DNA of 64,000 nucleotides from Endocalyx cinctus (lineage: Eukaryota > Ascomycota > Sordariomycetes > Amphisphaeriales > Apiosporaceae): the NCBI GenBank assembly GCA_001600455.1, contig BCKC01000002.1, positions 2,308,171 to 2,372,170 of the forward strand. The letters are read 5' to 3'. The first letter of the stretch is position 1; every line of letters begins with the position of its first letter. Of the stretch, positions 25,101 through 35,729 are shown piece after piece. The notes under the pieces are model-generated. The model was given only the letters and a program-made list of their open reading frames with translations. It had not been told where the DNA came from and did not search any database. Made by a program: the position numbers and the translations under genes.

Positions 25101-25850
25101 GTGGTAGAGAGCCTGCTCGTTCTTATCGCCTCATTGGGAGGAGGAGGAGGAGGAGAAGAAGAAGAAGAAGAAGAAAATGGGAACCAGAAAAACGTAGAAA
25201 AGTTCCTCTGTCTCTACGACTCAGAAGGCCTCGCCCCGCTCCACAGAATCGCGTCTCAATGCCTGACGAGCCACGTCCCTACGCCCCACGACGTAAGCGA
25301 TCACTTGCACTTCACCACGCCGCATAAGCCGGACTTCCTCCTCGGGTGCATCCGTCTCTGGAAGCGATGCCTAGCGGCCGGGTACTCGATCAACGAGCGC
25401 GACCGCACGGCCCAAGGGAACCCGGCGTTATTCCACTACGTCTCGCACCACGGCACCATGACGCCCGAGGGCCACGGCGGAGGGCCCTTCAACCCGACGC
25501 CGTATGAGCAACCGGCCGCGGGCAGCTGCCACGTCGACCATTTCGAGACCTTCTTCGCCTCGGAAAGCGGGGTCGATTTGCGCGCGACGAACCGGGATGG
25601 CGACACCGTCTTGCACGTCCTAGCTCGGCCCGGCCCGTTGCCTTCTTCCATTTACCTCGGAACGGATAGGCCCCTTCCGAGAACGATGGGAAGGCCTCCT
25701 GCGCACGACGCCAAGTTGTTCCGGCTGCTGGTGACGGAGAAGGGTCTTGATCCCTTGAGAGAGGATTCTCGAGGGAGGAGCGCTCTGGATATAGCGGCGC
25801 AAGAAGAGCGGGTGGAGATTCTGGAGGCGATCCGACCTGGGCAAGATTAA
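19173..25850 (+). CDS. NACHT-ankyrin NLR-like (STAND) protein
   Basis: Intronless, 2,225 aa. The first ATG in the long frame is at 19173; upstream in-frame codons start only at a GTG. Visible order: an acidic N-terminus; a short pre-NACHT segment (KEIEKIAEWLEPTDYAAEFGELNRHL); Walker A GVPGAGKS at about residues 95-102; Walker B-like YCVVDAMDE near 204-212; the sensor MTSRPRQD; and a winged-helix-like LLACVTHCARPLRLRELAGFL. Ankyrin-type repeats then run from about residue 530 to the end, some divergent (for example AVDGCGDTPLLCLF, DDEGYTPLHACAM, FEGKTPLHAACAS). A GGA/GAA microsatellite encodes a Gly-Glu tract near 25140-25170. Fungal NACHT-ankyrin proteins are thought to be immune or self/non-self receptors, with the repeats as sensor. 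The ligand and downstream effector are unknown. Confidence 0.88.
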   Translation: MNDNIFDDDDLINYSDVESQDSSSKDAPQRERGLPPKEIEKIAEWLEPTDYAAEFGELNRHLSSRAPGTGLWLRDTDRYRRWLASTTHGSIWIKGVPGAGKSVTAASVVENLRAGHEGREKKEEEGEEEETPVLYFFFRHIVAANRHPQSLMRDWLTQLLRYSVALRQALLSEMKETPRIANVPDDRLWELLLLGLEDVPKAYCVVDAMDETEVSAGFFRRLNELATFRPDAVKIFMTSRPRQDLQSWLSAASIVHVSLEEERVGNEIAILIRHRLNEVVSLDAGSRDALAREIAARSKGLFLYARLLIDQLIPHLMNNQQVDTNALPFHLEDMYNRMLAKQVVDVSVDTNVQYSLLACVTHCARPLRLRELAGFLSFSNPEIPISEAKGIARFACHPLLEILEDETVQVIHHSFTEFLLDANRLRNATSTIPQFPVLDPATIHVRLARVCLELMNRVEVEFESSSSLEDRMVSYPSVTYAHEYWSHHLSYDPDIIDDDLFSKIEAFCKSQRSIPTRPTIGSGLWFSSKKSPLHVAASLGLIELAKREVAQGNYEVYLGEEPIYYNEIMAVPFGLACSRGHARIIELLDPKYMLSLIQSDNTKFQFLRSAMNSNHVDAVQVLLNHGFASASFGDTSPSYLAENLHLRKPEILLLMLPHLTDETITDLFIRCGAYGRDDLVRVILDNSDLDATARTDQGTVLYQICSAKKKTAGHVRCVKALLPSFPDINARESVHVEEKFQMAKPHLQNDFTVLHALALHWSDDNHDPSAEIFELLRQAGADIEAVDGCGDTPLLCLFSSTYARPVNKAVKQLLEAGADITVTDKNGSGVLARAIYKHRDIKLIDSLIQNGANINDTLKTSLGGSQPLLGVVWDKDPFWWHSWYHSEKGHEKFEINSPKELTKVLTQYGATIGVGKTAIAVINNALGNGADVESLNMLLAKRSPETDIGECLLSIKPSFDGEEDKTDDRDPFPFIQAFVHAGVSLDVTSSTGATPLLKAAASKIVFDTFVRAGAKCDVVDKRGRGVLFHLLDSDNWRFKEPPTVTRFEELVAAGYDPRLVDYEGNTLAHFLMTDFSNWKRPANTREIAYKLLRKFIEYDVPIQGRNKEGRTLLHLYFDDMASPCFKLTEEIDELQSIIEILEGDPRSKFDINVKDVEGITAFHTAALSTTSPVYLHILRKYGADPTIRANKGMNVFHLACRARNPSSLGYLVDQVPQLINERDDRGRIPLFEACRSGVVESVGILLQNGADVSLADDEGYTPLHACAMIPEEHALWTVNESGLAIKEPIQLDRYRPYKPVYIGRGPRIFGYFDIEEELSSFSEPGTASCILENVDLSVAAVVGALLDAGADPSVKGGRNNSTPLDYARELQCLAMVEYLEDYSSQDPDAMEIDAHHQKSCWAADQSLEIQNEIRKSPWKSISNFNLNDISWIQEHDANLLCPIRIKEDSKTDPQRRIERSYSFMEAVVRSGLTAALDQLQNVARRLDNWNAQLDSWTLKTLHDFNPQGTKISIPPASMQSNWELNSVKTIEDFLRPTHWNIFSLLFHACQREFPNLHMVRVLVEKCNVNVNTPRRWFRGDKVQEGENILHYLASNQNYWHLGAIRYLVGKGANIHAKDFEGKTPLHAACASNKIWAPEFVRLLIKLGADPHVKDSEGLSAIDCAQSADILTVFISCNVDMRQEANGRLFLGIGMLDPKMVQLALDAGADVNHSEDEPVYRSEKIDWESRDSLLDSDDHATPLFGALLYRDYLQTEPELGPEEGTRPANDPRAEIIRLLLDRHADLLATVRRKKYNVLKGNYEVSFSLAHFVFKEVSCEKRYLELLLEYSLAKHENIDLLLNSRDAETGRTLFLTACNAHPRFYATKALATDDNPYYSCSREEDKQHLQRLSVEWESTGLFLKMMDLSSVSENTHLDVEAVDDAGNNALHVMLANPAMREEHILAFLSRPEAKNLALSKNKTGFTSLQLAFRIFRPVVVESLLVLIASLGGGGGGEEEEEEENGNQKNVEKFLCLYDSEGLAPLHRIASQCLTSHVPTPHDVSDHLHFTTPHKPDFLLGCIRLWKRCLAAGYSINERDRTAQGNPALFHYVSHHGTMTPEGHGGGPFNPTPYEQPAAGSCHVDHFETFFASESGVDLRATNRDGDTVLHVLARPGPLPSSIYLGTDRPLPRTMGRPPAHDAKLFRLLVTEKGLDPLREDSRGRSALDIAAQEERVEILEAIRPGQD

Positions 25851-26135
25851 AAGCTACGTAGCTAGCCGGAAGGGGGCAGAAAAAAAAAAGAAAGTAGTTT
25901 TTGTTGAACCGAACTTGTAACCTGGTAACGTCGGGATTGGGAAAATATTATGTAGTTATAGGGCGAATCGTCTAAACAGTGTTTTATCTCTATCGCGGAT
26001 TAAGCTATGCATTTACTGATGATAAACCGCAAGGAAAATTTATGACTTAATCCTTCCTAATCCGTGCGTGTCAAATAGGGCCGAAAGACTTCTTCCATGA
26101 AATTATTTCTCGCTCCCCGCTCAACTGTCTCAACC

Positions 26136-27125
26136 ATGGAATCCATCCTTGACTCGGTGGCAAATCTGAGTCCATCCAGATGGTGCCAGCTCTTCTACGT
26201 CCTCGGCGCAGCGACTGTGCTCGCCGTGGCAGCGACACCGGAGTCCGTACAAAAGCGGATGATGGATTATGGTGCTCGTAGCTCGGGCTCGAAGAAAGAG
26301 GACGGCAACGATGAAAAGGAAGGAGTTCTCGTCCGTTTCGTCGCGTACGTTACTTCGGTGGGCAATGTGCCCCATTCGTGGTTTAACCATTTTTATGTTG
26401 TTTCTATTGCTTGCTCCATTTTCTGGGCTCTTCAATATATGCGTCAGGGCACGGTTCTCCAATTTATCGCCAGGAAACAAGCCGCAACTGAAGCAGTATC
26501 CATGACGCTTGAGCAGGTTGCTATCACGTGGTGCTTGATGCTCATGCAGGGGACCCGTCGACTTTTCGAGTGCTTCTTTGTCTTTCGGCCTTCATCTTCA
26601 AGCATGTGGTTCGTTCATTGGCTCTTAGGTATCACGTTTTACGCTTGCACAAGTGTATCTATTTGGGTAGAAGGTTCCCGTAAGTAAGCAAATGGCTACT
26701 TATGTTTTATTTTACTGACGGCGAGTTATCTAGATACAATATTATCTAATAATCAAATACGGCTCAGCTTCGAGCAGTTACCACTCAACGTCGTCATAGG
26801 CACGCCCCTGTTTCTGGTTGCATGGTATATGCAGTATCGATGTCATTCCCATTTATCGAGCCTCAAGAAGTACTCGCTTCCTGACGCAGGTCTCTTTCGG
26901 TACCTAATATGCCCCCATTACACATGTGAATGTTTATTATACCTATCACTGGCGATGGTAGCAGCACCTGACGGTCAGCTATACAACAAGACGCTGTTGT
27001 GCAGTGTGTTATTTGTTTCGGTCAATCTCGGTATCACGGCAATCGGCACAAAGAAGTGGTACTCCGAGAAGTTTGGCCAGCAAAAAGTGGGAAGAAAGTG
27101 GACGATAATACCGGGGATAATCTAG
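26136..27125 (+). CDS. DFG10: Polyprenol reductase (Dfg10/SRD5A3 family)
   Basis: Reduces polyprenol to dolichol in the ER for N-glycosylation, according to the family. Exons 26136-26679 and 26734-27125 give about 311 aa, and the splice (TCC-C|AT) restores VEGSHTILSNNQ. There are several hydrophobic segments: WCQLFYVLGAATVLAVAA, NHFYVVSIACSIFWALQYM, FVHWLLGITFYACTSVSIWV and LNVVIGTPLFLVAWYMQY. The C-terminal steroid-5-alpha-reductase signature contains CPHYTCECLLYLSLAMVA. I prefer the ATG at 26136 (MESILDS) because family members begin there; an in-frame ATG at 26097 would add 13 residues. It ends only 21 bp from the convergent ALKBH6-like gene. Confidence 0.85.
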
Positions 27126-27146
27126 TTTTTCATCCTTTCGATTATC

Positions 27147-27908
27147 TCACCTCTTCAGAAACATAGCCAACTTATTTCCCAGCTTAGAAATACTTAGCAC
27201 GTCTCTGTAGGTCAAACTTGTACGAGTTTGGCGTATGTTTCGGCCGTGTAGAAAGTTTTCAGTTGATCTAAGAAGTGTCCAATTGGCGATGGACTTCTCC
27301 GAGAGATCTTCGTCTTCGGTCACATCAGCAATACCATGTAGAAATTCAGTGTAGAGATCTTGAGTAGTAATAAGGAGGCTTCTCGGTTCCTGCAGAATTC
27401 TCCACGCAGGATCGGGATCCAAGGCGCCATCATCTTTGTTTCTGTACAGATTGAGACACAGACTTGCCCCGAGGCTGACCGTGCAGACAACGGGGTGGTA
27501 TGCCGAACCGTCCTTGTGCGGCATGATGCCTATTCCTGGAGGATATTCGTTGATGAGAACATGGTTGGGTTTCCCGTGAGGACTGTCACCGAAGATATGG
27601 GAGTCGACAAGTGGCGAGAGACGTAGAGACTTTAAGCGTGGTACGATGGGGTCTTGGAGCCATGATGGCAGAGGAGCATCTAGCAGCTTGTTATTTACAA
27701 GTTCAGACGGCCACGTCTGTAATCGTCGATGTGTCAGTTGCTTCCAACGAGGTTTAGGTGCCGAGGCAATCTTATCCAGTATCATCTTCTCTTCATCTTC
27801 GCTGATGAAGTTTGAAATATAATAGGCAGCAGGAGGAAGACTTCGGATTCGAACTTGGTCCAGGGAGTCTGGCAAGTTAGTAGTATCGCTTGACGAGCTT
27901 GTCGTCAT
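27147..27908 (-). CDS. ALKBH6-like 2-oxoglutarate/Fe(II) dioxygenase
   Basis: Single exon of 253 aa, the usual size for ALKBH6. It opens with PPAAYYISNFISEDEEKMIL, the typical start of the family. Iron ligands are H and D of MPHKDGSAYHP and the later H of EFLHGIAD. The 2-oxoglutarate-binding arginines lie in RTSLTYRD, and NEYPPGIGIMPHKDG is a family hallmark. ALKBH6 is a member of the AlkB nucleic-acid/protein demethylase group; its substrate is poorly settled. It lies tail-to-tail with the polyprenol reductase. Confidence 0.88.
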   Translation of the reverse strand: MTTSSSSDTTNLPDSLDQVRIRSLPPAAYYISNFISEDEEKMILDKIASAPKPRWKQLTHRRLQTWPSELVNNKLLDAPLPSWLQDPIVPRLKSLRLSPLVDSHIFGDSPHGKPNHVLINEYPPGIGIMPHKDGSAYHPVVCTVSLGASLCLNLYRNKDDGALDPDPAWRILQEPRSLLITTQDLYTEFLHGIADVTEDEDLSEKSIANWTLLRSTENFLHGRNIRQTRTSLTYRDVLSISKLGNKLAMFLKR

Positions 27909-28950
27909 TATGAAGGATTCGGCTATGGATTCGGCAGGGTATAGGGCTCGTAATGATCTGTGGATGTTGTAATAGTGAGTTGGTACGAATTATCTAGGGA
28001 GAAATTAATTTGTTGAGAACAGAATGATATTCCAGTATCGGTATGAACGATGTGATTTCATGTCGTGTTTCAGCTAGCTTTAAGGCTGCACTGTAGATGA
28101 TTTCATTCATGATAACGACGTAGCGTGAAACTGGGGGTAGACTGCTAGACCGAGGACGGGACGTGCAGTTCTTTTTTTGTTCCTACATAAATATCAGGCG
28201 ACAATGAAGAAACCTTGATGTTTATCTAGCCTGGGCTAGGTAGATTGGGGGCGCAAGGTTGCCTAGCACGGTTCAGTGAATGATTGGCAGTAATAGCTGA
28301 TCAAATAAATTAATACCAAATAATTGAAGATCCAGCCAGATACAAATAGAATGGAATTAATGAATTAAGAGAAAAAAAAAAAAAAAAACAAGTTATACGC
28401 TTGTTTGCCTAGGCTGTCAACCTTGGAATAGTTGGGATAAGAAAAGAATTGATTTGAGGATTGACGATGAAGGAGAAGAAACATTAGAATAAAAAAAAAA
28501 AAGATGAATACGATGACGAAAGATAAGTTGAGCCAAATATCGTATTAAATACGAAATTCAAGTATTATTGAGATTGAAAGGTTGGTTGGGAAGATTTCGA
28601 AGATGACCGGGTATGTTAATGGGTGGTAAGATAAGGGGGGGAGATTCAAAAGAAGAAGAGGGGGGTAACTTAGGTAGGGGGGGACGGAGGAAAAGAAGGA
28701 GAATTGAGAATAGAAAATTGAGAATTTGCAAGGTTTGGTTGACATACAGTATGTATTATAAGATTGACGTACTGGGTGGATACTTACGGCTAAGCTGAGA
28801 CCAATTAAATAATTCTAAAAAATACTAGCATGACAGGCATTATGTTTGATCTTGAATGTTGGTGGATCTTAGAGGGTAAATAAATAAATTTGATTGGTTT
28901 GACCAAACTTTTAGTACCATACCACCAACTACTTATCTGCACATTTAACG

Positions 28951-28970
28951 CCACTTATAACCACTTATAA
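28951..28970. repeat. CCACTTATAA x2 tandem repeat
   Basis: Two exact 10-bp copies followed by a third, divergent one (CCACCTATAA). Confidence 0.8.
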
Positions 28971-29095
28971 CCCACCTATAAGCAGTGGATTATGCCCGTA
29001 GTACTTAAGTCTCGACAGATTACGGGAGTGTATACTTGTACCTAATACAGTGCACAGTAGATAAAATAATATTATTATACAGTAGAATGTACACT

Positions 29096-29176
29096 GCATA
29101 TAGTATCCATACACTACAAAGTACATATAGCATACACTACTTGTACATATAGCATTCACTACATATAGTATACATG
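29096..29176. repeat. About 21-bp imperfect tandem repeat
   Basis: GTACATATAGCATACACTAC at 29121-29140 is repeated as GTACATATAGCATTCACTAC at 29143-29162, with partial copies on both sides. Confidence 0.7.
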
Positions 29177-30176
29177 CCTTGTAATACTGTACTGTACAGA
29201 GTATTGCACCTGTCTACTATTGTATGAGGTATCTGCGTGGATTTATATGTATTTTATTTTATTTTATTTTCTTCCAAGTCAGACGGCCCATCACTTTTTT
29301 TTCTCCTCTCCTATCCTAGTCTTTTGCATTACCTAGATAATAAACTAATCTAGAAATAGAATAGTTAATTACTTTTGAACCAGGGTTATCTGGGCATGCG
29401 CTGGGCAGACAACTGGGCTTTTTTATTTTACTACGTAGTGGACTTGAAGTTCTCTTTTCAGTTTAACCCACTTTATTCATTTCTCACTACAGTATGATTT
29501 TTTTTTTTAATATTTTATTTTATATTATTTTTTCTATGCCTGGCTTTTCTTTTTTTTCTACTTACCTTAAACAATCCTCTAAATCTATCTGCCTATCTGC
29601 CTACCTCTTACCTTACCTACCTTACTTTTGCTACTTTACTTTACTTGACTCTTACTACTAAAAGTACTAGGTAATTACTTAGGTAGATAGAAAAAGACTA
29701 TTACCACCCATTTCTACTTACTTCTTACTGTCTGGTCTTGTTTAATAGTCCAATTTCTATGGTCCTATCTTATTATTTTCATACTTTCGCCTTCATACAT
29801 CCTTTTATTTTAATTCCGGTATTTTTCGTTATTTGATGAAACTAGAACTAGACACGACAATAACAATAACAACAACAACAATACCTTTGTTAATAACTCT
29901 CTCCTTTTTTTTTTTTTTTTTTTTTTAACGCTATAGACGAACGAATATCTTGTTAACTGTCTTGCTTTTTTTCTTATTTCCCATCATCTCGTCTCGTCTC
30001 GACCTTTTCTCAGTCAATACCACACCGGCGATACCTACTAATTTTGTAGCATAATTCGACCTGAAGTTGACCTGAATAAACGGAAACACGTCGAGCAACG
30101 AATATATATCCCGAAGTCACTGAAGAGTGGCCATGATGAAGTACTGTATGAAGCCGTGGTATATGAAATAAATGAT

Positions 30177-33100
30177 ATGGATGCGCAGAATGCTGTCGAA
30201 CCCTCCAACAAGAAGCAGTCTGCTTCCCCAAAACAGGGAGACAGTGAACATGAGTCTTCGAAATCGACGACGATCACGACCAATACTTCCACAAAATCCA
30301 CTATAAATGCAAAAACTTCATCCACTAAAGATGCGAAGGACGCAAGACCTGCGACCGTCGCGTCCGGCGCGCAGGACCACGACAGTTCCGAGCCAGACCA
30401 GAACTCCGATGCCGAGACCATTGTACTTCCGGGAAAGGATGGCATCTCTCCGTCTAAACCCAGAAAGGTGATTAAGCACGAAGAGAGAAGCGACGGTGAG
30501 ATCGATAAAGTGTTACCCGCCCCGAAAAAGTCCTTAAAATTGAGTCGAGATGGTGATCGTAACGGTCTTACCGCTCCTTCCGAAGATGCGAGTATCAGAA
30601 GTTCTATTTTGGGAAAGAAGAAACGGCCACTTGATAAGGATAAACCACGGCGAAATAAGGACGGTTCGAGTGGGCTAAGTTCTGCTCCTGCCTCCCCTCA
30701 TTCGCATCATCATCACAACACCCACGATCAATCTCATCGACGGCGCAGATCTGGAGATGTTCATTCTGAATCTGGTTCGGAATCATCTAAGCCTCGATCG
30801 CATAAGCTCTCTCTCAAGGATAAATCAAAATCGGTGGATAGGGTACTGTCTGGTAAGCGTAAAGCTCTCAAGATCGAATCCGACGAAGAAGGCGAATCTC
30901 GTAAACCCCGCCGGCCTCGTCTCTCGGAAAACGGCCTCGACACATCTATCGGCGTGCGCGATAGAGAGCGCAAAGCATCAATCAGCCGGCATACCGAAAA
31001 CAAACATTCTGCTACACGAAATCGTTCCACCTCTCCACACCAAGGTCGTGCACATCGACGTAGTCTTTCCACACAACTCCCTTCGCAATCTTCCAACGGG
31101 TTGAGTTCTAAAAAACGACGCGTACCTGCGCCCTTATTAACCGACTATCATTCCGACGATTCGTCTGCGAGCGGAAGTCCTCATCCTCGAAGCTCCCGGA
31201 TTAAAAGTATTGCCACCCCCGTCACTGGGGATTCGACGATGTCTCCCGCGAAAATGCCGGCGCCCAAGAAACACGTTGACAACCATGGTCAGACTTTATT
31301 CGCTAAGGCGTGCTCAAAAGGCGAATACGAGACGGCCAAGAGACGACTGGCTGAACGACCAGAAGATTTGAATTTTGCCGACTATGCTGGTAATACACCT
31401 TTACAGGTCGCGTCCTTGAATGGACATGAAGATATTGTGCAGCTTCTTATCGATGCCGGCTGTAATATTCACTGCTGCAATAGCGACAAAGAAACTCCTC
31501 TACTGGACGCTGTTGAGAATGGTCATCTCGCCGTGGTCAAGATCCTTTTAAAGGCTGGTGTTAATCCACGAAAGACCGACGCCGAAGGCCATGAGCCATT
31601 AGAGAAAGTGCCGGACGACCTTGATAACGCCGAAGAGATCCGCGCTGTTCTGAAAGAGGCGAGGGAGAAAGTAGGCGAACTTCGTCGAACATCCGAAGAT
31701 CATCACCCCCAGGATTTTCCGGATACCTTTTCGTCGCATGGGCCTGAAAGCCCCCGACGGTCGCCGTCGGCATCTGCCAGCAACACTTTGGCAGCCCAAC
31801 GCCGAGGAGGGACTGTTCGATCTACAAAGACCAGCAACCATCTATTATATATGAATCTAGACGATAAGACGCTCCGACAAGCTGCTGCCCGTGGCGACTT
31901 CGAGACAGTTAGCCGCATCTTGCAAGTCAAAGAGCGGTGCGAGGATCCGGAAGCGTTGGTTTGTGCCGCACGTGGTGGTCATCGTCTGGTCGTTGAACTG
32001 CTTCTAGCCCTAGGCGAGGCGAATCCAGATCCCCACCCATTACCGAATGTCCAGCAAGAATATAGCACTCCGATGCTTGCTGCTATCGGCCAAGAGAATA
32101 TTGAAGTCATCAAACTTCTGATTAACGCTTCTGGGTTTGATCCATGTCGACGATATAAGGGATTGACATATTACGAAATAGCCAGACGCCGAGAGGGACC
32201 GGCATGGAAGGAAGAGGAACATATACTTAAAAACGCGTATGACGAATACAAGAAAAATTCTAGAGGGTCGTCTAAGGCGAAGTCTTCCCCCAATCGACGC
32301 GGTCGTGACGTAGACTCGGAGTCTAGGCGTAGCGCCCGCAACGAATCAAGCCCGGATGCCAGCCGACTACTGAAAAAGCGACCCTCGAGCCCTCCCCGTG
32401 ATAGCGATAATAAGAAGCTTAGCGCTGCTAAAGCGTCTAGAAGCCCCAAAGACAAAGGCCGGTCTGCTTCTCTCGCCAATAACGAAGAACAGACGTCTCC
32501 TAAGCGAGGCCCTGGACGACCCAAAAAGGAAGAGCGTCTCCCTAGCGCCGTAGGCTCAGACAGAGAGATGTCTCCCGCGGTTTCGAAAGGCCTAACGTCA
32601 AAGCACAAAATTCCCGAACCAGATTTGGCCGCTGGGTCCTCTGATGGCGACACAGTCAAGCCACGACGAAAGCTTATTTCAGGAAAAGATCTGAAAGGTC
32701 AGCGGGAGAAGCAAAGGCGGGCAAGTATGGCGTCAAACAATTCTAACGACCGCGGTGACACGAAGAGTGAGGTTGCATCAGAGAAGTCCCGAGTTGATCA
32801 ACTTTCTGAAAAATATCATGACCGAACGAAGGCTCTAAAGCGAGACGAGTCGAGAGATAGATCACTAAGCGACGGCTCCGGTAAGAGGCATAGGTCTAGT
32901 GTGACGCCTCCTCGTCAGGGCACCGGAGAGAAAGAAGAAGGCGAAATTCCTATTAAGAGAAGGAAGTTGGACGCAGATGGTCAGGAGAAACGACACCTAC
33001 AACCCCCTTCCCCGAACAGCCGCCAGAGTAAACGGGATCCTTCTCGCGAGCCAGCTAAGCGACCGCGCACATCCGAAAATGACCGGAAAAGTTCTTTGAA

Positions 33101-34864
33101 AGCGAAGAAGACAAACCGTGAACGCAAGGAGTCTGATAAGTCAAACAACTTCGAAAAGAATAGCATTACAGTCGCGTCTGACGAGCTTGATGTGGAAATG
33201 CATGATGCGCCTACATCAAATACCGAGACCGATGACGCGCACACCAATCAAGACCGCGAGGAAGCCCGGAAACGCCAAGCTGAAGCGGAAGCTGAGAGAG
33301 CAGCTGCTGAAGAAGCCAAAAAAGAAATCGATAGGCAGCGTCGAGAGCGGGAGAAGAAAATGCAGGAGGCTGAGGCGAAGCGTCAGCAAGAAGAAGCCGA
33401 AAAGAAGAGGAAAGAAGAACTCGAACGCGAACGTGAGCGTGAGCGTGAGCGTGAACGTCTTGAACGTGAAGAAGCTAAACGTCGAGAAGAGGAAGAAAAG
33501 GCACGGGTAGAGGCAGAAGAAAAGCAAAGGGCAGAGCTGGAAAGGAAACAAGAAGAGGAGCGTAAACAAAGAGAGGAGAAGGAACGGAAGCAACGGGAAG
33601 AGGAAGAAAGGATCCGGCGAGAAAAAGAAGCAGCGGAGGAAGCTCGACGCCTACGAGAAGAGGAGGAAAGAGAAGAACGGGAGCGCCGACGAGCTGAGCG
33701 AGCTGCACGCGAGGCCGAGTTACAGCGAATTCGCCAAGAAGAAGAGGAACGAGAGCGATTGTCTAAGCTGCCCCCGTTACTACGCTGGCTATCAATATGC
33801 CCGGATCCGAAGCAACAAGAATTTGCCAAGCTTTATTCCTACATGCAAGGTTTTCGGTACGACACTATTAACCAGTCTGCTTATGGAAAACCAGATGGTC
33901 GCGAGCAATGGCTCCTTAACACCCATGTCGCCTTGCTATTAGGGGAGAAAGATCTTTCGTTGTCAAGATGTAAGTCCTAGATTACAGGCAAGGAATGGAG
34001 AACGTAACTAATCGATTGCAGATACCAGTTGGGAACGCATACCTGTTCCAATGACAGGAAAACAAATAGTCTGGCGTCTAGAAAATGATGCTTATGCGCT
34101 GACCAAGGGAAAACTTTACCATTTGGGAGAACAGCTTCCTGGAGACTTTTATGAAGGAGACCCCCTCAAAGTAGGATACAGGCGACTAGAAAAAATGCGA
34201 AGCGACGCATACAAGTTATTCATCGAGACAGATATGTTCTTCGTCAAGGTAAGCCAATTACTAACAGCCCTATTGCAAGTAGAATTTACAAGTACTGACT
34301 GGAATCACCATCAAGGAATCCGATTTTCTTTATATCATACCAACAATTCCCCATCTTCGGGATGTCAAAATCTCCATCTGCTACAACGAACTTCCAGAAA
34401 CAGAAGAGGACTTCAAAACATGGCTTGGTCCGCGTAGATGGAAACAAGATGCGGATATGGTGGCTAAATTTGCCCCATTCGCACCGAGAGCGAAGCATTA
34501 TATCAACGGGCAGCTGGTACATGAAGATATGCCTCAATCTTTTACATTAAGCAAAACCCCTTTCCCGGAACATCGTGTGCCAAGGAGAGGACTCATTGCT
34601 GTGACACCGGAAGATCCCGACTACGCGCGTTTATGCGTCGAGCAAAATCTAAGTCACCTTCTCACGGAGGAACAAAAACAGTCTGTTCTCAATGGAGCTA
34701 ATCTGACCCCGAAAAGCATGGGATCGGATCAAGGAACGGATCGCATTCATGCCCAAATACCACTCTCGAGCGTATCACCACGTAGCACGAAAGTAAATGG
34801 CATTCACAGCGCCCAAGGGTCGCCGGACGGGCTGGCTAAAACAAATGGCGACGGTTCCACCTAG
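30177..34864 (+). CDS. HOS4: Set3 complex subunit Hos4-like ankyrin protein
   Basis: Exons 30177-33969, 34022-34248 and 34316-34864 give about 1,522 aa. I chose the first ATG (MDAQNAVEPSNKK); upstream codons in frame begin at GTG. A long basic/Ser-rich disordered region precedes ankyrin repeats at about residues 371-485 (GNTPLQVASLNGHEDIVQLLIDAGCNIH). More ankyrin-like sequence lies near 560-700, followed by a second disordered part. A Glu/Arg-rich coiled coil follows at about 1027-1200. The conserved C-terminal module is assembled across both introns: SWERIPVPMTGKQIVWRLEN, MFFVK|ESDFLYIIPTIPHLRD, and FAPFAPRAKHYINGQLVHED. This matches filamentous-fungal homologues of yeast Hos4, part of the Set3C histone deacetylase complex that acts in the nucleus on H3K4me2 chromatin. 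The assignment is from architecture; the C-terminal module is the strongest support. Confidence 0.8.
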
Positions 34865-35729
34865 GGGAAATTACGATGGATCTTAAACGCAACAGGCATA
34901 CACGAGCCTGTATCTTCATATGCACATGTCGACACGCTTTTCACTTTTCGCTGTACAATATTCAATATCATGTCAGGACTAGCACTACTAAGTCGTCACC
35001 CGCGGTAACTGGACGACTTTCACAGCACCGTTATTTTTCTTTGTTATGAATGTTTATGAGTTGTGGATCAGTACTTGCTTTGGTATATCACCACCTGACC
35101 TTTGCGGATGGAGTTCTCGGCTTACGTTGGTGGTAAAGTGCAAAAAACTTGAACTGGGCTGCATTTCTGATCAAGCCATGTATGTCTACCGACGTTTCAT
35201 CGTTTATTTGGTGGTACAATCAGTGGTACGAATGCCACAATGATATTTGTTAGTATGAGTCTAGAATAGGCCCGAGAACCGGCTCAAATGGAGGCTTGGG
35301 AGCATTTGATACCAAATTATTCAATGCAGTACATGCTTTTATATATATATATTGAGCCCTATGAAATGCATTCAGGTTGTGATATGTAATTGAGGCAATA
35401 ATCTGTCACCAAGAAAGCTCGGCGTAACAAAGACTTTGAAAATAAGCATAACATGTAAAGATCCAAACCTCATCCCTATTCAAGATATCGTATTATAGAG
35501 TGAGGAGTATTTAACTCCATTAATATTGGTATCAGATCCCACCCACATAAAGGAAATCGAACAACAACCTTTTCTTAAAACTCCATTCACGCAATGATAC
35601 AAATTCAACCAAAGTAAAACATAATTGTTTGCATCAATATTGAACTTTCCCGACGTAGATTTTTTTTTCGCCTGCCCCACCATTCACCTAGTAACATATA
35701 TGATATCCGTTTCCGTAAAAAACTCAACA
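34865..35729. other. Convergent intergenic region, no gene seen
   Basis: Between the 3' ends of Hos4 and the type I membrane protein gene. Short ORFs only; an (AT)n run near 35341-35350. Confidence 0.5.

Larger units (their letters stand above)
27909..30176. other. Long AT-rich intergenic region between divergent genes
   Basis: Upstream of both the ALKBH6-like and Hos4 genes. Poly-A runs near 28373-28390 and G-runs at 28633-28690 are visible. Repeats at 28951-28970 and 29096-29176 and a T22 run at 29905-29926 are also present. The last 600 bp are TC-rich, as in long fungal 5' leaders. No gene supported. Confidence 0.5.
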
